A stretch of 64,000 nt of DNA, from positions 124,001-188,000 of the forward strand of contig NZ_BSYJ01000006.1 of assembly GCF_030270605.1 (NCBI RefSeq), given 5' to 3'. This document shows positions 19,373 through 28,818 of this stretch, piece after piece. The notes under the pieces are model-generated. The model did no database searches. It had not been told where the DNA came from and was given only the letters and a program-made list of their open reading frames with translations. Numbering within the stretch: position 1 is the stretch's first letter; the number at the start of each line of letters is the position of its first letter. Source of the stretch: Biformimicrobium ophioploci. GTDB lineage: Bacteria; Pseudomonadota; Gammaproteobacteria; Pseudomonadales; Cellvibrionaceae. A program made the translations under genes and the position numbers.

Positions 19373-20725
19373 TTAAACGCCCAGTGCCTCGGCAGTGTCG
19401 TCCAGGGCACGTTCGGCCTTGGTAATCAACTCATCTACCTGCTCGCGGGTCAGGATCAGCGGCGGTGCGATGATCATGGCATCCCCCGTGGCCCGCATGA
19501 CGAGCCCGTTCTTGATGCTCATTGTACGACAGATGGCACCGGCGGTGCATTTATCATCGAAGCGCGCCCGGCTTGCCTTGTCCTTGACCAGCTCCAGCGC
19601 ACCGACAAAGCCGAGACCACGGGCTTCTCCCACGATACGGTGCTCGCCAAGCTCCTTCCAGCGCTGCTGCAGGTACGGACCGGTATCCTCGGCCATCTTT
19701 TCGATGATTTTCTCATCGCGCAGGATATTGATGGTCGCGAGGCCTGCCGCACAGGCCGCCGGGTGTGCGGAATAGGTATAGCCGTGGGTGAACTCGCCAC
19801 CGCCGGACTTGAGCACGTCGGCCACCTTGTCGCCCACCATAACACCGCCCAGCGGGTAGTAACCGTTGGTCACCGCCTTGGCGAAGGTCAGCAGGTCCGG
19901 CTGGATATCGTAGTACTGGCTACCGAACCACTGGCCGGTACGGCCAAAGCCGAAGATCACCTCATCCATCACCATCAGGATGTCGTACTTTGCCAGGATC
20001 TTCTTGATCTGCGGCCAGTAGCTCTCCGGCGGAATGATCACACCACCGGCACCCTGGATCGGCTCGGCGATAAACGCAGCAACACGCTCCGGGCCCAGCT
20101 CCTGAATCTTGGTTTCCAGGGCATTTGCCGCATGGATGCCAAACTCTTCCGGGGACATATCGCCGCCCTCTTCGAACCAGTACGGCTGGTCGATGTGGAC
20201 GATGTTGTCCAGGCGGCTGAACTGCTTGTGCATACCGTTCATGCCACCGAGGCTCGCACCGGCAATGGTGGAGCCGTGGTAGGCGTTCTTGCGGGAAATG
20301 ATGATGCGCTTCTCAGGCTGCTCTTTCAGGTCCCAGTAACGGCGGATCATGCGCAAGTTGGTGTCGTTCGCCTCGGAGCCAGAGCCGGTGAAGAACACAT
20401 TGTTCATACCTTCCGGCGCGATCTCGGAAATCACTCTGGCCAACTCAACAGAAGCCGGCGTGGTGCACTGGAAGAAGCTGTTGTAGTAAGGCAGCGTATT
20501 CAGCTGATCGTCGATGGCCTTGATGATTTCCTTGCGGCTGTAACCCAGGTTGCAGCACCACAGGCCGGACATGGCATCCAGCATACGGTGGCCGTCTACG
20601 TCGACAATGTAGGCGTCTTCTGCATTGGTGATCAGGCGCGTGCCTTCTTCGACCATCTCCTTGAAATCGGAAAACGGGTGCATGAGGTGCGCCGCATCGG
20701 CGGACTGGAGAAGCTTCTTATCCAT
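19373..20725 (-). CDS. spuC: Class III aminotransferase, putrescine/polyamine-pyruvate type
   Basis: 450 aa PLP-dependent transaminase. Features: GSGSEANDTNLRMIRRY (phosphate-binding, about 114-130), NAYHGSTIAGASLGG (147-161), MDEVIFGFGRTG with Asp254, and the PLP lysine in LLTFAKAVTNGYYPLGG (Lys283). The N-terminal MHPFSDFKEM and length match SpuC-type putrescine-pyruvate transaminases of pseudomonads; beta-alanine or GABA transaminases are close alternatives. It is paired with a PuuA-like ligase downstream. The upstream region has two GTGATCAC operators. Confidence 0.85.
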   Translation of the reverse strand: MDKKLLQSADAAHLMHPFSDFKEMVEEGTRLITNAEDAYIVDVDGHRMLDAMSGLWCCNLGYSRKEIIKAIDDQLNTLPYYNSFFQCTTPASVELARVISEIAPEGMNNVFFTGSGSEANDTNLRMIRRYWDLKEQPEKRIIISRKNAYHGSTIAGASLGGMNGMHKQFSRLDNIVHIDQPYWFEEGGDMSPEEFGIHAANALETKIQELGPERVAAFIAEPIQGAGGVIIPPESYWPQIKKILAKYDILMVMDEVIFGFGRTGQWFGSQYYDIQPDLLTFAKAVTNGYYPLGGVMVGDKVADVLKSGGGEFTHGYTYSAHPAACAAGLATINILRDEKIIEKMAEDTGPYLQQRWKELGEHRIVGEARGLGFVGALELVKDKASRARFDDKCTAGAICRTMSIKNGLVMRATGDAMIIAPPLILTREQVDELITKAERALDDTAEALGV

Positions 20726-20790
20726 ACTGACTCCGAAGTTTTACCGGGGTGGCAACTCAAGCCCGCCCCGTTGATTCTGATTTGACAGGC

Positions 20791-20836
20791 AAATGTGATC
20801 ACATTTAACAGAAAAACACAAGAAAGTGATCACAAA
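20791..20836. promoter_or_regulatory. Two palindromic operator-like sites upstream of the polyamine genes
   Basis: AAATGTGATCACATTT (20791-20806, a perfect 16-bp palindrome) and AGTGATCACAAA (20825-20836) share the core GTGATCAC. Their centres are 31 bp apart, about three helical turns, which favours cooperative binding on one DNA face. They lie 70-110 bases before the spuC-like start. The binding protein is unknown; it does not match the CRP spacing (TGTGA-N6-TCACA). Confidence 0.6.
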
Positions 20837-20915
20837 TTCCCGGGCGCCGGATTCAACGCACACGACTGCTCTGCAGTGTAGGTTTGGAAGTGGGTATGGA
20901 GAAGTGGCGGACAAA

Positions 20916-21006
20916 TGGGGTCAGAGCCATTGGCTCTGACCCCTAAGTTGGATTGGCGGGGTCAGAGTCAAAGACTCTGACCCCAAACGTCTTTGACTCT
21001 GGCCCC
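20916..21006. repeat. GGGGTCAGAG palindromes after the D-aminoacylase gene
   Basis: Units at 20916-20943 (GGGGTCAGAGCC ... GGCTCTGACCCC) and 20958-20984 (GGGGTCAGAGTC ... GACTCTGACCCC), then a half unit at 20991-21006 (TTTGACTCTGGCCCC). Same family as 1587-1765. They lie between the D-aminoacylase stop and the spuC-like promoter region. Confidence 0.88.
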
Positions 21007-21011
21007 GCACA

Positions 21012-22538
21012 TCACCGCTCAATGCGCGGATCCAGCACCTTGCCCGGGGCAGCTGAAGAGAACTTCCCCTGCTCAAGGACAGACTTCCCATTGATGAAAA
21101 CATAATCAAAGCCCGTAGCCAGAGTATGGGGCGCACTGTAGGTGGCCGTCGCCCTGACCAGCTTTGGATCAAAAATCAGCAGGTCTGCGGCATTGCCCTC
21201 TGCAACTACCCCCCGGGTTTTCAAACCCAGGACACTGGCCGGGAAGCCACTGACTTTGTGAATCGCCTGCTCGAGCGACAGCATCTGTTTATTGACCACA
21301 AACTCCTCGATTACCTTGGCAAAGGTCCCATGACCACGCGGATGGAAGCCCGTGGGACTGCCATCCGATGACACCGCCACCATAGGGTCGGCGATCAGGC
21401 GGGTCTGCAGCGCTTCATCCATCACAAAGTAAGCCGCGGACGCACCTTCCGGACCGATATCGTCGATCAGTACCTGCTCAAAGGGCTTACCAGCCTCTGC
21501 TGCAACCTGCTGCAAGGTTTTGCCGGTATAGGGGTCGGTTCCAAACAGGGTTGCCTGGGGACCGTTGCGCGCATTGACCTTGTTCCGAATAAATTCCTCA
21601 AGCTCTACCCGCCTGGAGGAGATGACACTGGCCAGCTGCACGCGGGTCTTGGCCCAGTCGGGAAAGACGATGGCGATTCCGGTATAGCTGGCATTGTAGG
21701 GGTAGACATCCGCCGTAATATCTACGCCCTGCTGCCGCGCCGCGTCCAGCAAGGCAAGGATCTGTTCCGCCCTCGCTTCCCCCTTGCCGTACACCGCCTT
21801 CAAATGCGACACATGGACGCGGGCAAACTGTCCCTGCCGAATCAGCTCACGGAGCGAGCCTTCAAGCGCTTGGTCATCTTCATTGCGCAGGTGGCTCATG
21901 ATGAGCTTGCCCTCGTTGCCCACAACCTGTGCCAGGGCAAGCAGTTCATCCTCCGCCGCATACAGCGCAGGTGAATACTCCAGACCTGTGGTCATACCGA
22001 ACGCATAAGGCAGATTGCTTTTCAGGATCGACTGCATTTCGGCCTGTTGCTGCGGGGTAATCTGTGCACCCGCCTCAATCCCAACCATGCCTCGCAGCGT
22101 ACCGTGGCCGAGAAACAGCGCTAAATTGGGATTGATGCCACCGGACCGCACCTCGCCAACCCATGTCGCCAAATCCCTGACGGCAGGACTGAAACCATCC
22201 TGCCCCAATGAGATCGTGGTCACCCCCATAGAGATGAAGTTTTCAAAAGCACCTTGTGACTTTGCCGAGCCGTGGGAATGTAAATCAATAAATCCCGGCG
22301 ATAACACCCGACCACCGGCATCGATGGTGCGCCGCGCCGAAACCTTCGCGGTCTGGGTAGTATCGATTCGCGCGATCCTGCCCGCATCGACATAAACGTC
22401 TGCGTTAAAAGCCGGGCTACCGGTGCCATCTACCACTCTTGCATTTTTGATGGCCAGATCCACGCTTTCCGCCAGCGCAGCAAACGATACGGCAAGGCCA
22501 AGTACAGCAACCAATAAACGCGCTACTGAGAATTTCAT
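21012..22538 (-). CDS. Secreted N-acyl-D-amino-acid deacylase (D-aminoacylase family)
   Basis: 508 aa amidohydrolase with a signal peptide (about 1-23, cleavage after ALA). Metal-site motif PGFIDLHSHG has His87 and His89; ITADVYPYNASYTGI and the downstream SSDGSPTGFHPRGHGTF are typical of the D-aminoacylase/dihydroorotase-like group. It would release D-amino acids from N-acyl-D-amino acids in the periplasm. It begins 13 bases after the end of a lipoprotein serine hydrolase, indicating an operon aimed at D-residue-containing peptides or cell-wall fragments (inference). Confidence 0.87.
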   Translation of the reverse strand: MKFSVARLLVAVLGLAVSFAALAESVDLAIKNARVVDGTGSPAFNADVYVDAGRIARIDTTQTAKVSARRTIDAGGRVLSPGFIDLHSHGSAKSQGAFENFISMGVTTISLGQDGFSPAVRDLATWVGEVRSGGINPNLALFLGHGTLRGMVGIEAGAQITPQQQAEMQSILKSNLPYAFGMTTGLEYSPALYAAEDELLALAQVVGNEGKLIMSHLRNEDDQALEGSLRELIRQGQFARVHVSHLKAVYGKGEARAEQILALLDAARQQGVDITADVYPYNASYTGIAIVFPDWAKTRVQLASVISSRRVELEEFIRNKVNARNGPQATLFGTDPYTGKTLQQVAAEAGKPFEQVLIDDIGPEGASAAYFVMDEALQTRLIADPMVAVSSDGSPTGFHPRGHGTFAKVIEEFVVNKQMLSLEQAIHKVSGFPASVLGLKTRGVVAEGNAADLLIFDPKLVRATATYSAPHTLATGFDYVFINGKSVLEQGKFSSAAPGKVLDPRIER

Positions 22539-22551
22539 TGTGCTCTCCCTT

Positions 22552-23643
22552 TCAGCTTTCCGACAGTACGATATCGACGGTTTGGCGCGCCAGCTCCAGC
22601 GGGCTTAGCTGCGCATAACTGTTGCGGTTTGTGAGAATAACCACGGTCAGCCGCTCATCCGTGATTCGGTACAGTACGTTGCGGAAACCCTTGCTGCTTC
22701 CCGTATGGTATGTCACGTTGTGGCCGGCGTAATCCTCGAGCCGCCAACCAAATCCATACTGGATAGGCTCACCGGCGCCGTTGCCCTGATCCCGGAATAA
22801 CTCCGCCCGCCACTCGGGGCTCAACAGCTCTTCCTGGTACAGGGCCGTATCCCAGAGGAAGAGATCGTTCAAGCTTGAATAAACACCGCCATCACCGAGA
22901 ACTGCGCTGTATACACTCTGGTCCGTACGAGACACCGCGCCATTTTCCGCGATCGAATAACCGTAGGCACGGTTCTGAATCTTGTGACGTTCTTTCTCGA
23001 AGGCGACAGAAGCGTACATTTCAGCTGGACTGAAAACGTGCTCCTGCAGATAATCGCTGAAGCTCTGCCCGGAAACAGATTCAACGATCAAAGCCAGAAG
23101 GGCGTAACCGGAGTTACTGTACTGATAAGTTTCCCCAGCGGGGAAATAGGCTTCCGGATTGGCGGACACGAGCTTCAATACGTCCGCATCCCTAACCTGC
23201 TCAGACTGACCGTCTGGCACCAGCCCCTCGTAATCTACCAGGCCGGAGGTGTGCCTGAGCAGATCCCTGATGGTGATGGTTTCACCGATTGCCGGAAAAC
23301 CTTCGAGCGCTTCGGAAAGTTTTGAATCGAGAGATAGCAGACCCCTTTCGATCAGCTGCATTACCGCCATCGCGGTAAACTGCTTGCTGACAGAGGCCAG
23401 GCGGAAATTGGTACTCGGCGTCACCGGCTCACGCGTTTCCAGGTTCGCCCACCCAAACCCCTTCTGGTAGATCACTTCGCCATGCCGGATCACCATAACG
23501 GCCGCGCCCGGCACGTCGTCGCCGGCATAGCGCATGAAAAGCGCATCAATTTTTTCTAGCCCGACAGGCTCCTTCCCGCCCTCGCTGGAGCAGCCAGAAG
23601 CCAAAGCAATAAATACCACCCAGACAGCAAGTAAACTGCGCAT
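22552..23643 (-). CDS. Serine beta-lactamase-like hydrolase, putative lipoprotein
   Basis: 363 aa from the ATG at 23643, preceded by AGGGGG. A short signal ends in ALASGC (Cys18), a likely lipobox. The class C beta-lactamase/DD-peptidase fold shows the S-x-x-K motif SVSK (84-87), a Y-x-N motif in YQYSNSGYALLAL, and an HTG box in TYHTGSSKGF. Family members are D-aminopeptidases, esterases or penicillin-binding proteins; antibiotic hydrolysis is not implied. A longer frame upstream adds 30 residues without family similarity. It is the first gene of a pair with D-aminoacylase. Confidence 0.85.
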   Translation of the reverse strand: MRSLLAVWVVFIALASGCSSEGGKEPVGLEKIDALFMRYAGDDVPGAAVMVIRHGEVIYQKGFGWANLETREPVTPSTNFRLASVSKQFTAMAVMQLIERGLLSLDSKLSEALEGFPAIGETITIRDLLRHTSGLVDYEGLVPDGQSEQVRDADVLKLVSANPEAYFPAGETYQYSNSGYALLALIVESVSGQSFSDYLQEHVFSPAEMYASVAFEKERHKIQNRAYGYSIAENGAVSRTDQSVYSAVLGDGGVYSSLNDLFLWDTALYQEELLSPEWRAELFRDQGNGAGEPIQYGFGWRLEDYAGHNVTYHTGSSKGFRNVLYRITDERLTVVILTNRNSYAQLSPLELARQTVDIVLSES

Positions 23644-23798
23644 AGGCGCCCCCTGTTGATCTTCCTGAAACGAACTGCCGTCTTTAGGTGAGCAGCCCAA
23701 AAAAGTATTCAGTTCAGAGGTATACCCGGGCACGGATATTGTTACAAGACGCGCAGGCAGGCGGAATTGTGGACTTTTTGCGCAAATGCAAAATAAGT

Positions 23799-23862
23799 GG
23801 GGTCAGAAACTAATGGGGTCAGAGTCAACGACTCTGACCCCATCCATTTGGCTCTGACCCCA
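23799..23862. repeat. GGGGTCAGAG palindrome abutting the SOUL gene
   Basis: Half unit GGGGTCAGA at 23799-23807, full unit 23814-23842 (TGGGGTCAGAGTC ... GACTCTGACCCCA), and a second half GGCTCTGACCCCAC at 23849-23862. The last base is directly next to the stop codon of the SOUL-family gene (23863-23865), so the element sits in that mRNA's 3' end. Confidence 0.85.
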
Positions 23863-24498
23863 CTAGTCGTTCTGGGTTTCGATCGCGACCTCGTTGGTCC
23901 GCATCACCGGCAGCGAGAATGGCGAGTTATAGCGGTTGAAGATAGGCATACCCACTGGCTTGAGACTCTCCCGCTTCAATGCCTCCAGCAGCGCGGCCTC
24001 TTCCTTGCGGTAGCGCTTGGTACTCCAGCTGCCACGATACCGCCTCACCGCCAGAGTCCTGGCAGGCACCTCGCGAATTTTTACGGCGGGATTATTCGGG
24101 CGTGGCAGGGTTTCCATGGTGTACTTGGAGGGCATAAAGAAGTTGACCCGATAACGCTTCTTCTCATCCGGATCGTCGGCAACCGATTGCTGCGAAACAG
24201 GAGCCGTCATCGCAATTTTCTCTCTGGACTCCTGCTGCACCGGCGCCGTCATTTTCATTTTTGATTCGGACTGGTTCTCACCGAAGATGTAAGCCGCCAA
24301 GACTCCGAACGCGGCGCTTCCCGCATCTTCGAAGGTCGCCATCACCTCTACCTCAGCAATGAGGTGCGGCTTATATTGCCGCAACTCGAAATCCGGGTAG
24401 GTTTTGATGACGGTGTACTCGGGTGTTTCGATGCCGTTTGCCACGCTGGCTCCCAAAGCCACAAGCAAGCCAAAACAGATGCGCTGCAAATATGCCAA
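23863..24498 (-). CDS. SOUL-family heme-binding-like protein
   Basis: 211 aa with an N-terminal signal-like segment (about 1-22). The SOUL/HEBP fold is indicated by TPEYTVIKTYPDFELRQYKP, two copies of the KMTAPV / AMTAPV turn (residues about 82-101), VNFFMPSKYTMETLPRPNNP and LAVRRYRGSWS. Bacterial members are thought to bind tetrapyrroles; none of the axial ligands can be assigned here. It is divergent from the arylsulfatase gene with about 125 bases between the starts. Confidence 0.88.
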   Translation of the reverse strand: MAYLQRICFGLLVALGASVANGIETPEYTVIKTYPDFELRQYKPHLIAEVEVMATFEDAGSAAFGVLAAYIFGENQSESKMKMTAPVQQESREKIAMTAPVSQQSVADDPDEKKRYRVNFFMPSKYTMETLPRPNNPAVKIREVPARTLAVRRYRGSWSTKRYRKEEAALLEALKRESLKPVGMPIFNRYNSPFSLPVMRTNEVAIETQND

Positions 24499-24623
24499 TG
24501 CCGCTATCCCTCCTGAATACCCTGCGAAAATGGGGTCACGCAGCTGGAAAAACTATCAAGGTGCGCCCTGCGCCATGGTTAGGTAATAGATTAAACACTA
24601 AATACAAAGCGAGGTACATTCGG

Positions 24624-26141
24624 GTGAATCCAGCATCGAGAATTACGCGAAAATCATTCGCAATATCGCTGTTGTCCACATTATTGCTCTTTCCAGCATT
24701 CGCTTTTTGCGCAGAAAAACCAAACATCCTGGTTATATTTGGCGACGATATCGGCTGGTTCAACCCGAGCATATACAACCACGGCATGATGGGTTACCAG
24801 ACCCCGAACATCGACCGCATCGGTAGAGAAGGCATCATGTTTACCGATGCCTACGGACAGCAAAGCTGTACCGCCGGCAGGGCTGCGTTTATTACCGGGC
24901 AATCTCCCAAGCGCACAGGTCTGTTAAAGATTGGTATGCCAGGTGACCCGATAGGGCTTCAGAAAGAAGACCCCACCATCGCGAGGCTGCTGAAGGCACA
25001 TGGCTATGTAACCGGACAGTTTGGTAAAAACCACCTGGGGGATCTCGACGAGCACCTACCCACCGCACATGGATTTGACGAGTTCTTCGGCAATCTGTAT
25101 CACCTTAATGCGGAAGAGGAACCGGAGCATCCCGACTACCCCAAAGATCCTGCATTTCGCAAAAAATATGGGCCGCGCGGTGTTATCAAATCCACTGCGG
25201 ATGGCAAGATTGAGGACACCGGCCCCCTTACAACTAAACGCATGGAAACCGTCGACGAGGAATTTCTCGGCGCGACTCTGAACTTCATCGACCGCGCGCA
25301 TTCAGCCAAGAAGCCTTTCTTCGTTTGGTTCAACTCTTCGCGGATGCACATCTTCACGCACTTGAAGAAAGAGAGTGAAGGCAAGACAGGCAAAGGCATC
25401 TATGCCGACGGCCTGGTAGAGCATGACGCCCACGTCGGCCAATTGCTCAAGAAGCTGGATGACCTGGGGATCGCGGACAACACGCTCGTGATCTATTCCA
25501 CAGACAATGGCGCGGAGAAGTTTTCATGGCCGGATGGCGGCAGCAGCCCCTTCAGGGGAGAAAAAGCCACCACCTGGGAAGGGGGCCTTCGCGTGCCCCT
25601 ACTGGTTCGCTGGCCCTCTGCGATCAAAGCCGGGCAGACAAGCAACGAGATCATCTCTCATGAAGATTGGCTGCAGACCATCATGGCCACAGTGGGTGAA
25701 CCGGACATCAAGGAGAAATTACTCAAGGGGCATTCGGCAGACGGCAAAAAGTACAAAGTCCACCTCGATGGCTACAATTTCCTGCCTTACCTTACAGGGA
25801 AGGAGAAAAATGGCCCCCGCGATGTGTTCTTCGGCTTTGTCGATGATGGCTCACTGGGTACTGTGCGCTACAAGGACTACAAGTTCCACTTCAGCACCCA
25901 GACCCACCATGGGATTAAGGCCTGGCTTTTGGCACAGGAACCGAGAAAGGCGCCCCTCATCGTCAACCTGAGGTCCGACCCGTTCGAGGAAGCACCTAAA
26001 GAGTCCGCTTATTACGATGACTGGCTACTGCGGCACATGTTCGTGATGGTTCCCCTGAAGGACCTGGTCGGGAAGTTCATGGCGACCTTCGAGAAGTTCC
26101 CGCCACGACAGGAAAGCGGCAGCTTCACACCAAGGCAATGA
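24624..26141 (+). CDS. Secreted Cys-type sulfatase (arylsulfatase family)
   Basis: 505 aa from a GTG start at 24624, chosen because GAGG lies 9 bases before it and it yields a good signal peptide (AISLLSTLLLFPAFAFCA). The frame is open further upstream but that part is not sulfatase-like. The nucleophile motif is CTAGR (Cys82, in SCTAGRAAFITGQ), the C-x-[PA]-x-R pattern converted to formylglycine by a maturase; Asp41/Asp42 and STDNGAEKFSWPDGG supply metal ligands. It is a periplasmic or exported desulfating enzyme; the substrate (aryl or polysaccharide sulfate) is unknown. No maturase gene lies nearby. Confidence 0.88.
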   Translation: MNPASRITRKSFAISLLSTLLLFPAFAFCAEKPNILVIFGDDIGWFNPSIYNHGMMGYQTPNIDRIGREGIMFTDAYGQQSCTAGRAAFITGQSPKRTGLLKIGMPGDPIGLQKEDPTIARLLKAHGYVTGQFGKNHLGDLDEHLPTAHGFDEFFGNLYHLNAEEEPEHPDYPKDPAFRKKYGPRGVIKSTADGKIEDTGPLTTKRMETVDEEFLGATLNFIDRAHSAKKPFFVWFNSSRMHIFTHLKKESEGKTGKGIYADGLVEHDAHVGQLLKKLDDLGIADNTLVIYSTDNGAEKFSWPDGGSSPFRGEKATTWEGGLRVPLLVRWPSAIKAGQTSNEIISHEDWLQTIMATVGEPDIKEKLLKGHSADGKKYKVHLDGYNFLPYLTGKEKNGPRDVFFGFVDDGSLGTVRYKDYKFHFSTQTHHGIKAWLLAQEPRKAPLIVNLRSDPFEEAPKESAYYDDWLLRHMFVMVPLKDLVGKFMATFEKFPPRQESGSFTPRQ

Positions 26142-26149
26142 TGACAATC

Positions 26150-26280
26150 GGGGGCAGAGTTAAAGACTCTGACCCCGTAGGGCGATATCTGGGGTCACAG
26201 CTCTGGCTCTGACCCCAAGAATCTACGGCTCTGACCCTAGCAATTGGATAAATGGGGTCAGAGCGCTGGCTCTGACCCCA
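26150..26280. repeat. GGGGTCAGAG palindromes after the sulfatase gene
   Basis: Units at 26150-26177, 26190-26217 and 26253-26280, plus a half unit GGCTCTGACCCT at 26227-26238. All share the GGGGTCA(G/C)AG ... CTCTGACCCC arms. They fill the gap between the sulfatase stop and tRNA-Val. Confidence 0.88.
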
Positions 26281-26361
26281 AAGATTCCACAGATCAACCA
26301 CTCAGACCCTATTCGAAAGGGAGAGTTCGGGATGCGAGCAATAAAGAAAAAAGGGGGGAAG

Positions 26362-26438
26362 TGGTAGACCCGACCAGATTTGAACTGGTGACCTCTGCCA
26401 TGTCAAGACAGCGCTCTAACCAACTGAGCTACGGGTCT
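26362..26438 (-). tRNA. tRNA-Val (GAC anticodon)
   Basis: 77 nt with an encoded CCA. The acceptor stem is AGACCCG/CGGGTCT with discriminator A. The D arm is GCTCAGTTGGTTAGAGC, the anticodon arm CTGTC-TTGACAT-GGCAG (anticodon GAC), and the T arm ACCAG-TTCAAAT-CTGGT. It reads GUC/GUU valine codons. It lies just downstream of uvrB on the same strand. Confidence 0.95.
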
Positions 26439-26526
26439 ATTGAGGCTCGATCAGGACAGACGCCCTGTCGAAGTGGTGCGCACTCTACCACCGGGTTTTG
26501 GCGTTTTCAACCTCAATCTGCACTTT

Positions 26527-28539
26527 TTACTGGGGCCCGGTTTTCAGCCGCTCGATCTCGTCACGCAGCTTCGCGGCGGACTCAAACTCCAGGTTTTTTG
26601 CCGCCTCGAACATCTGCGATTCCAGCTCATCGATGCGCTTGAATCGCTGCGCGTCCGACATGGGCTCCTGGTCAACTGCGTACTTCTTGCCCTTCTCCGC
26701 GACCTTGCGCCGCCCCTTGACCGGTGCACCAGGCGCCACTGCGCCCTCCATGATGTCCACCACGCTTTTCTTGATGCCCTGCGGGGTAATACCGTGCTCC
26801 AGGTTGTGGGCCTCCTGCTTGGCCCGGCGGCGTTCGGTCTCGCCGATGGCACGGCGCATGGAGTCAGTTACCCTGTCGGCATAGAGGATCGCAGTACCCG
26901 CGACATTGCGCGCTGCCCGGCCGATAGTCTGGATTAACGACCTATCGGAGCGCAGGAAACCCTCCTTGTCCGCATCGAAGATCGCGACCAGCGAGACTTC
27001 CGGCATATCCAAACCTTCCCGCAGCAGGTTAATACCGACCAGCACGTCAAATTCACCGATACGCAGGTCGCGAATGATTTCCACCCGCTCCACCGTGTCA
27101 ATGTCGGAGTGCAGATAACGCACCCGCACACCCTGCTCTAGCAGGTACTCCGTCAGGTCTTCCGCCATGCGTTTGGTCAGTACCGTGATCAGGACGCGCT
27201 CATCCTTTTCCACGCGCGCGCGAATCTCGGACAGTGCATCATCCACCTGGGTAGTGGCCGGGCGCACCTCCACCAGCGGATCCAGCAGCCCGGTGGGCCG
27301 CACCACCTGCTCCACCACCGCACCGGCATGCTCCGCCTCGTAGTGCCCGGGCGTCGCCGACACGAAGACCGCCTGAGGTGACAGGGATTCCCACTCCTCA
27401 AACTTCATGGGGCGGTTATCCAGCGCCGACGGCAGGCGGAAACCGTATTCGACCAGGGTTTCCTTACGCGAACGGTCGCCGCGATACATGGCGCCAATTT
27501 GCGGCACCGTCACGTGACTCTCGTCGATCATCAGCAGGGCATCGGCCGGCAGGTAATCGAACAACGTCGGTGGCGGCTCTCCCGGCGCACGACCGGACAG
27601 GTAACGCGAGTAATTCTCCACCCCTGTGCAGTAGCCCAGCTGCTGCATCATCTCCACATCGTATTTGACCCGCTGCTCCAGCCGCTGCGCTTCCACCAGC
27701 TTTTCGTTATCGCGCAGTTGCTTGACCCGCTCCCTGGCCTCCTCCTTGATATCCTCCAGCGCACTCAGGATGGTCTCACGCGGGGTCACGTAGTGCGTCT
27801 TGGGGAAGATGGTTGCCCGTGGCACCTTGCGCAGGATCTCGCCGGTAAGCGGGTCAAACAGCGACAGATCCTCGATCTCCTCATCGAACAGGGATACGCG
27901 GATCGCCTCCATGTCCGAATCTGCCGGGTAAATGTCGATGATGTCACCGCGCACGCGATAGGTTGCGCGGCGGAAGTCTGCGTCGTTGCGGGTGTACTGC
28001 AGCTCCGCCAGGCGGCGCAGGATGGCACGCTGGTCAATCAGGTCACCGCGATCCAGGTGCAGCACCATCTTCAGGTACTTGTCCGGGTCACCGAGACCGT
28101 AGATCGCGGAAACCGTCGCCACCACAATGACATCGCGGCGCTCGATCAGTGCCTTGGTCGCCGACAGGCGCATCTGCTCGATATGATCATTTACCGAGGC
28201 GTCCTTCTCGATAAAGGTGTCTGAAGACGGCACATAGGCTTCGGGCTGGTAGTAGTCGTAGTAGGAAACGAAGTACTCGACCGCATTGTGGGGAAAGAAC
28301 TCCCGGAACTCGCCGTAAAGCTGCGCCGCCAGTGTCTTGTTGTGCGCCATCACGATCGTCGGGCGCTGGGTGCGCGCGATCACATTGGCCATGGTGAAAG
28401 TTTTACCGGAGCCGGTCACGCCCAGCAGGGTCTGGTGAGTCAGACCACTCTCAATCCCCTTGACCAGAGCGTCGATTGCGCCCGGCTGGTCTCCCGCCGG
28501 CTCGTACTTGCAAACGACTTCGAAGTCCCGACTTTCCAT
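26527..28539 (-). CDS. uvrB: UvrABC system protein B
   Basis: 670 aa helicase-like damage-verification subunit of nucleotide excision repair. Walker A TGSGKT (42-47); the beta-hairpin region [21 protein letters not shown]; Walker B DESH; helicase motifs [14 protein letters not shown] and QTIGRAARN; a C-terminal UVR motif ([27 protein letters not shown]) for UvrC contact. The start at 28539 ([14 protein letters not shown]) aligns with UvrB N-termini; a frame open to 28638 adds residues lacking similarity. Confidence 0.97.
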   Translation of the reverse strand: MESRDFEVVCKYEPAGDQPGAIDALVKGIESGLTHQTLLGVTGSGKTFTMANVIARTQRPTIVMAHNKTLAAQLYGEFREFFPHNAVEYFVSYYDYYQPEAYVPSSDTFIEKDASVNDHIEQMRLSATKALIERRDVIVVATVSAIYGLGDPDKYLKMVLHLDRGDLIDQRAILRRLAELQYTRNDADFRRATYRVRGDIIDIYPADSDMEAIRVSLFDEEIEDLSLFDPLTGEILRKVPRATIFPKTHYVTPRETILSALEDIKEEARERVKQLRDNEKLVEAQRLEQRVKYDVEMMQQLGYCTGVENYSRYLSGRAPGEPPPTLFDYLPADALLMIDESHVTVPQIGAMYRGDRSRKETLVEYGFRLPSALDNRPMKFEEWESLSPQAVFVSATPGHYEAEHAGAVVEQVVRPTGLLDPLVEVRPATTQVDDALSEIRARVEKDERVLITVLTKRMAEDLTEYLLEQGVRVRYLHSDIDTVERVEIIRDLRIGEFDVLVGINLLREGLDMPEVSLVAIFDADKEGFLRSDRSLIQTIGRAARNVAGTAILYADRVTDSMRRAIGETERRRAKQEAHNLEHGITPQGIKKSVVDIMEGAVAPGAPVKGRRKVAEKGKKYAVDQEPMSDAQRFKRIDELESQMFEAAKNLEFESAAKLRDEIERLKTGPQ

Positions 28540-28654
28540 AAATCCAACGCTGTAATGTAAAGCCGACATTTTAGCCGGATTGGCGGCGCGGTTGCAGCTT
28601 CGGACAAAATGCATACAAATCAAAAGCTTGCAGAGCAAAAAGTCGAAAAAGCAG

Positions 28655-28683
28655 TTGACCGCTCCAGGAACGGACTATAAGAT
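28655..28683 (+). promoter_or_regulatory. Sigma70 promoter of first tRNA-Asn
   Basis: TTGACC (28655-28660), 17-base spacer, TAAGAT (28678-28683). It is followed by ATACGCGCC, the same discriminator sequence as at the second tRNA-Asn; the GC-rich discriminator fits stringent control. Confidence 0.65.
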
Positions 28684-28699
28684 ACGCGCCATCTTCCAA

Positions 28700-28775
28700 T
28701 CCGCCTTAGCTCAGTTGGTAGAGCAAATGACTGTTAATCATTGGGTCGCTGGTTCGAGCCCAGCAGGCGGAGCCA
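28700..28775 (+). tRNA. tRNA-Asn (GTT), copy 1
   Basis: 76 nt including CCA. Acceptor TCCGCCT/AGGCGGA, D arm GCTCAGTTGGTAGAGC, anticodon arm with loop CTGTTAA (anticodon GTT), T arm GCTGG-TTCGAGC-CCAGC. Identical to the copy at 29038-29113. It is the first unit of a tandem duplication that includes its terminator and trailer. Confidence 0.97.
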
Positions 28776-28783
28776 AATAAAGA

Positions 28784-28818
28784 AGGGCCCCTCACACGAG
28801 TGAGGGGCCCTTTTTATT
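28784..28818 (+). terminator. Terminator of tRNA-Asn copy 1
   Basis: AGGGCCCCTCAC-ACGA-GTGAGGGGCCCT stem followed by TTTTATTTA. Only 8 bases separate it from the tRNA CCA end. Confidence 0.93.

Noticed and set aside
20791-20806. CRP binding site
   Set aside because: The half-sites TGTGA/TCACA abut with no 6-base spacer, so it does not fit CRP.
24423-24623. N-terminal extension of the sulfatase gene
   Set aside because: It overlaps the divergent SOUL gene start and delays the signal peptide; the GTG at 24624 has a good ribosome binding site.
28580-28780. 66-aa frame across tRNA-Asn copy 1
   Set aside because: It reads through a tRNA gene; a similar artefact occurs at copy 2.
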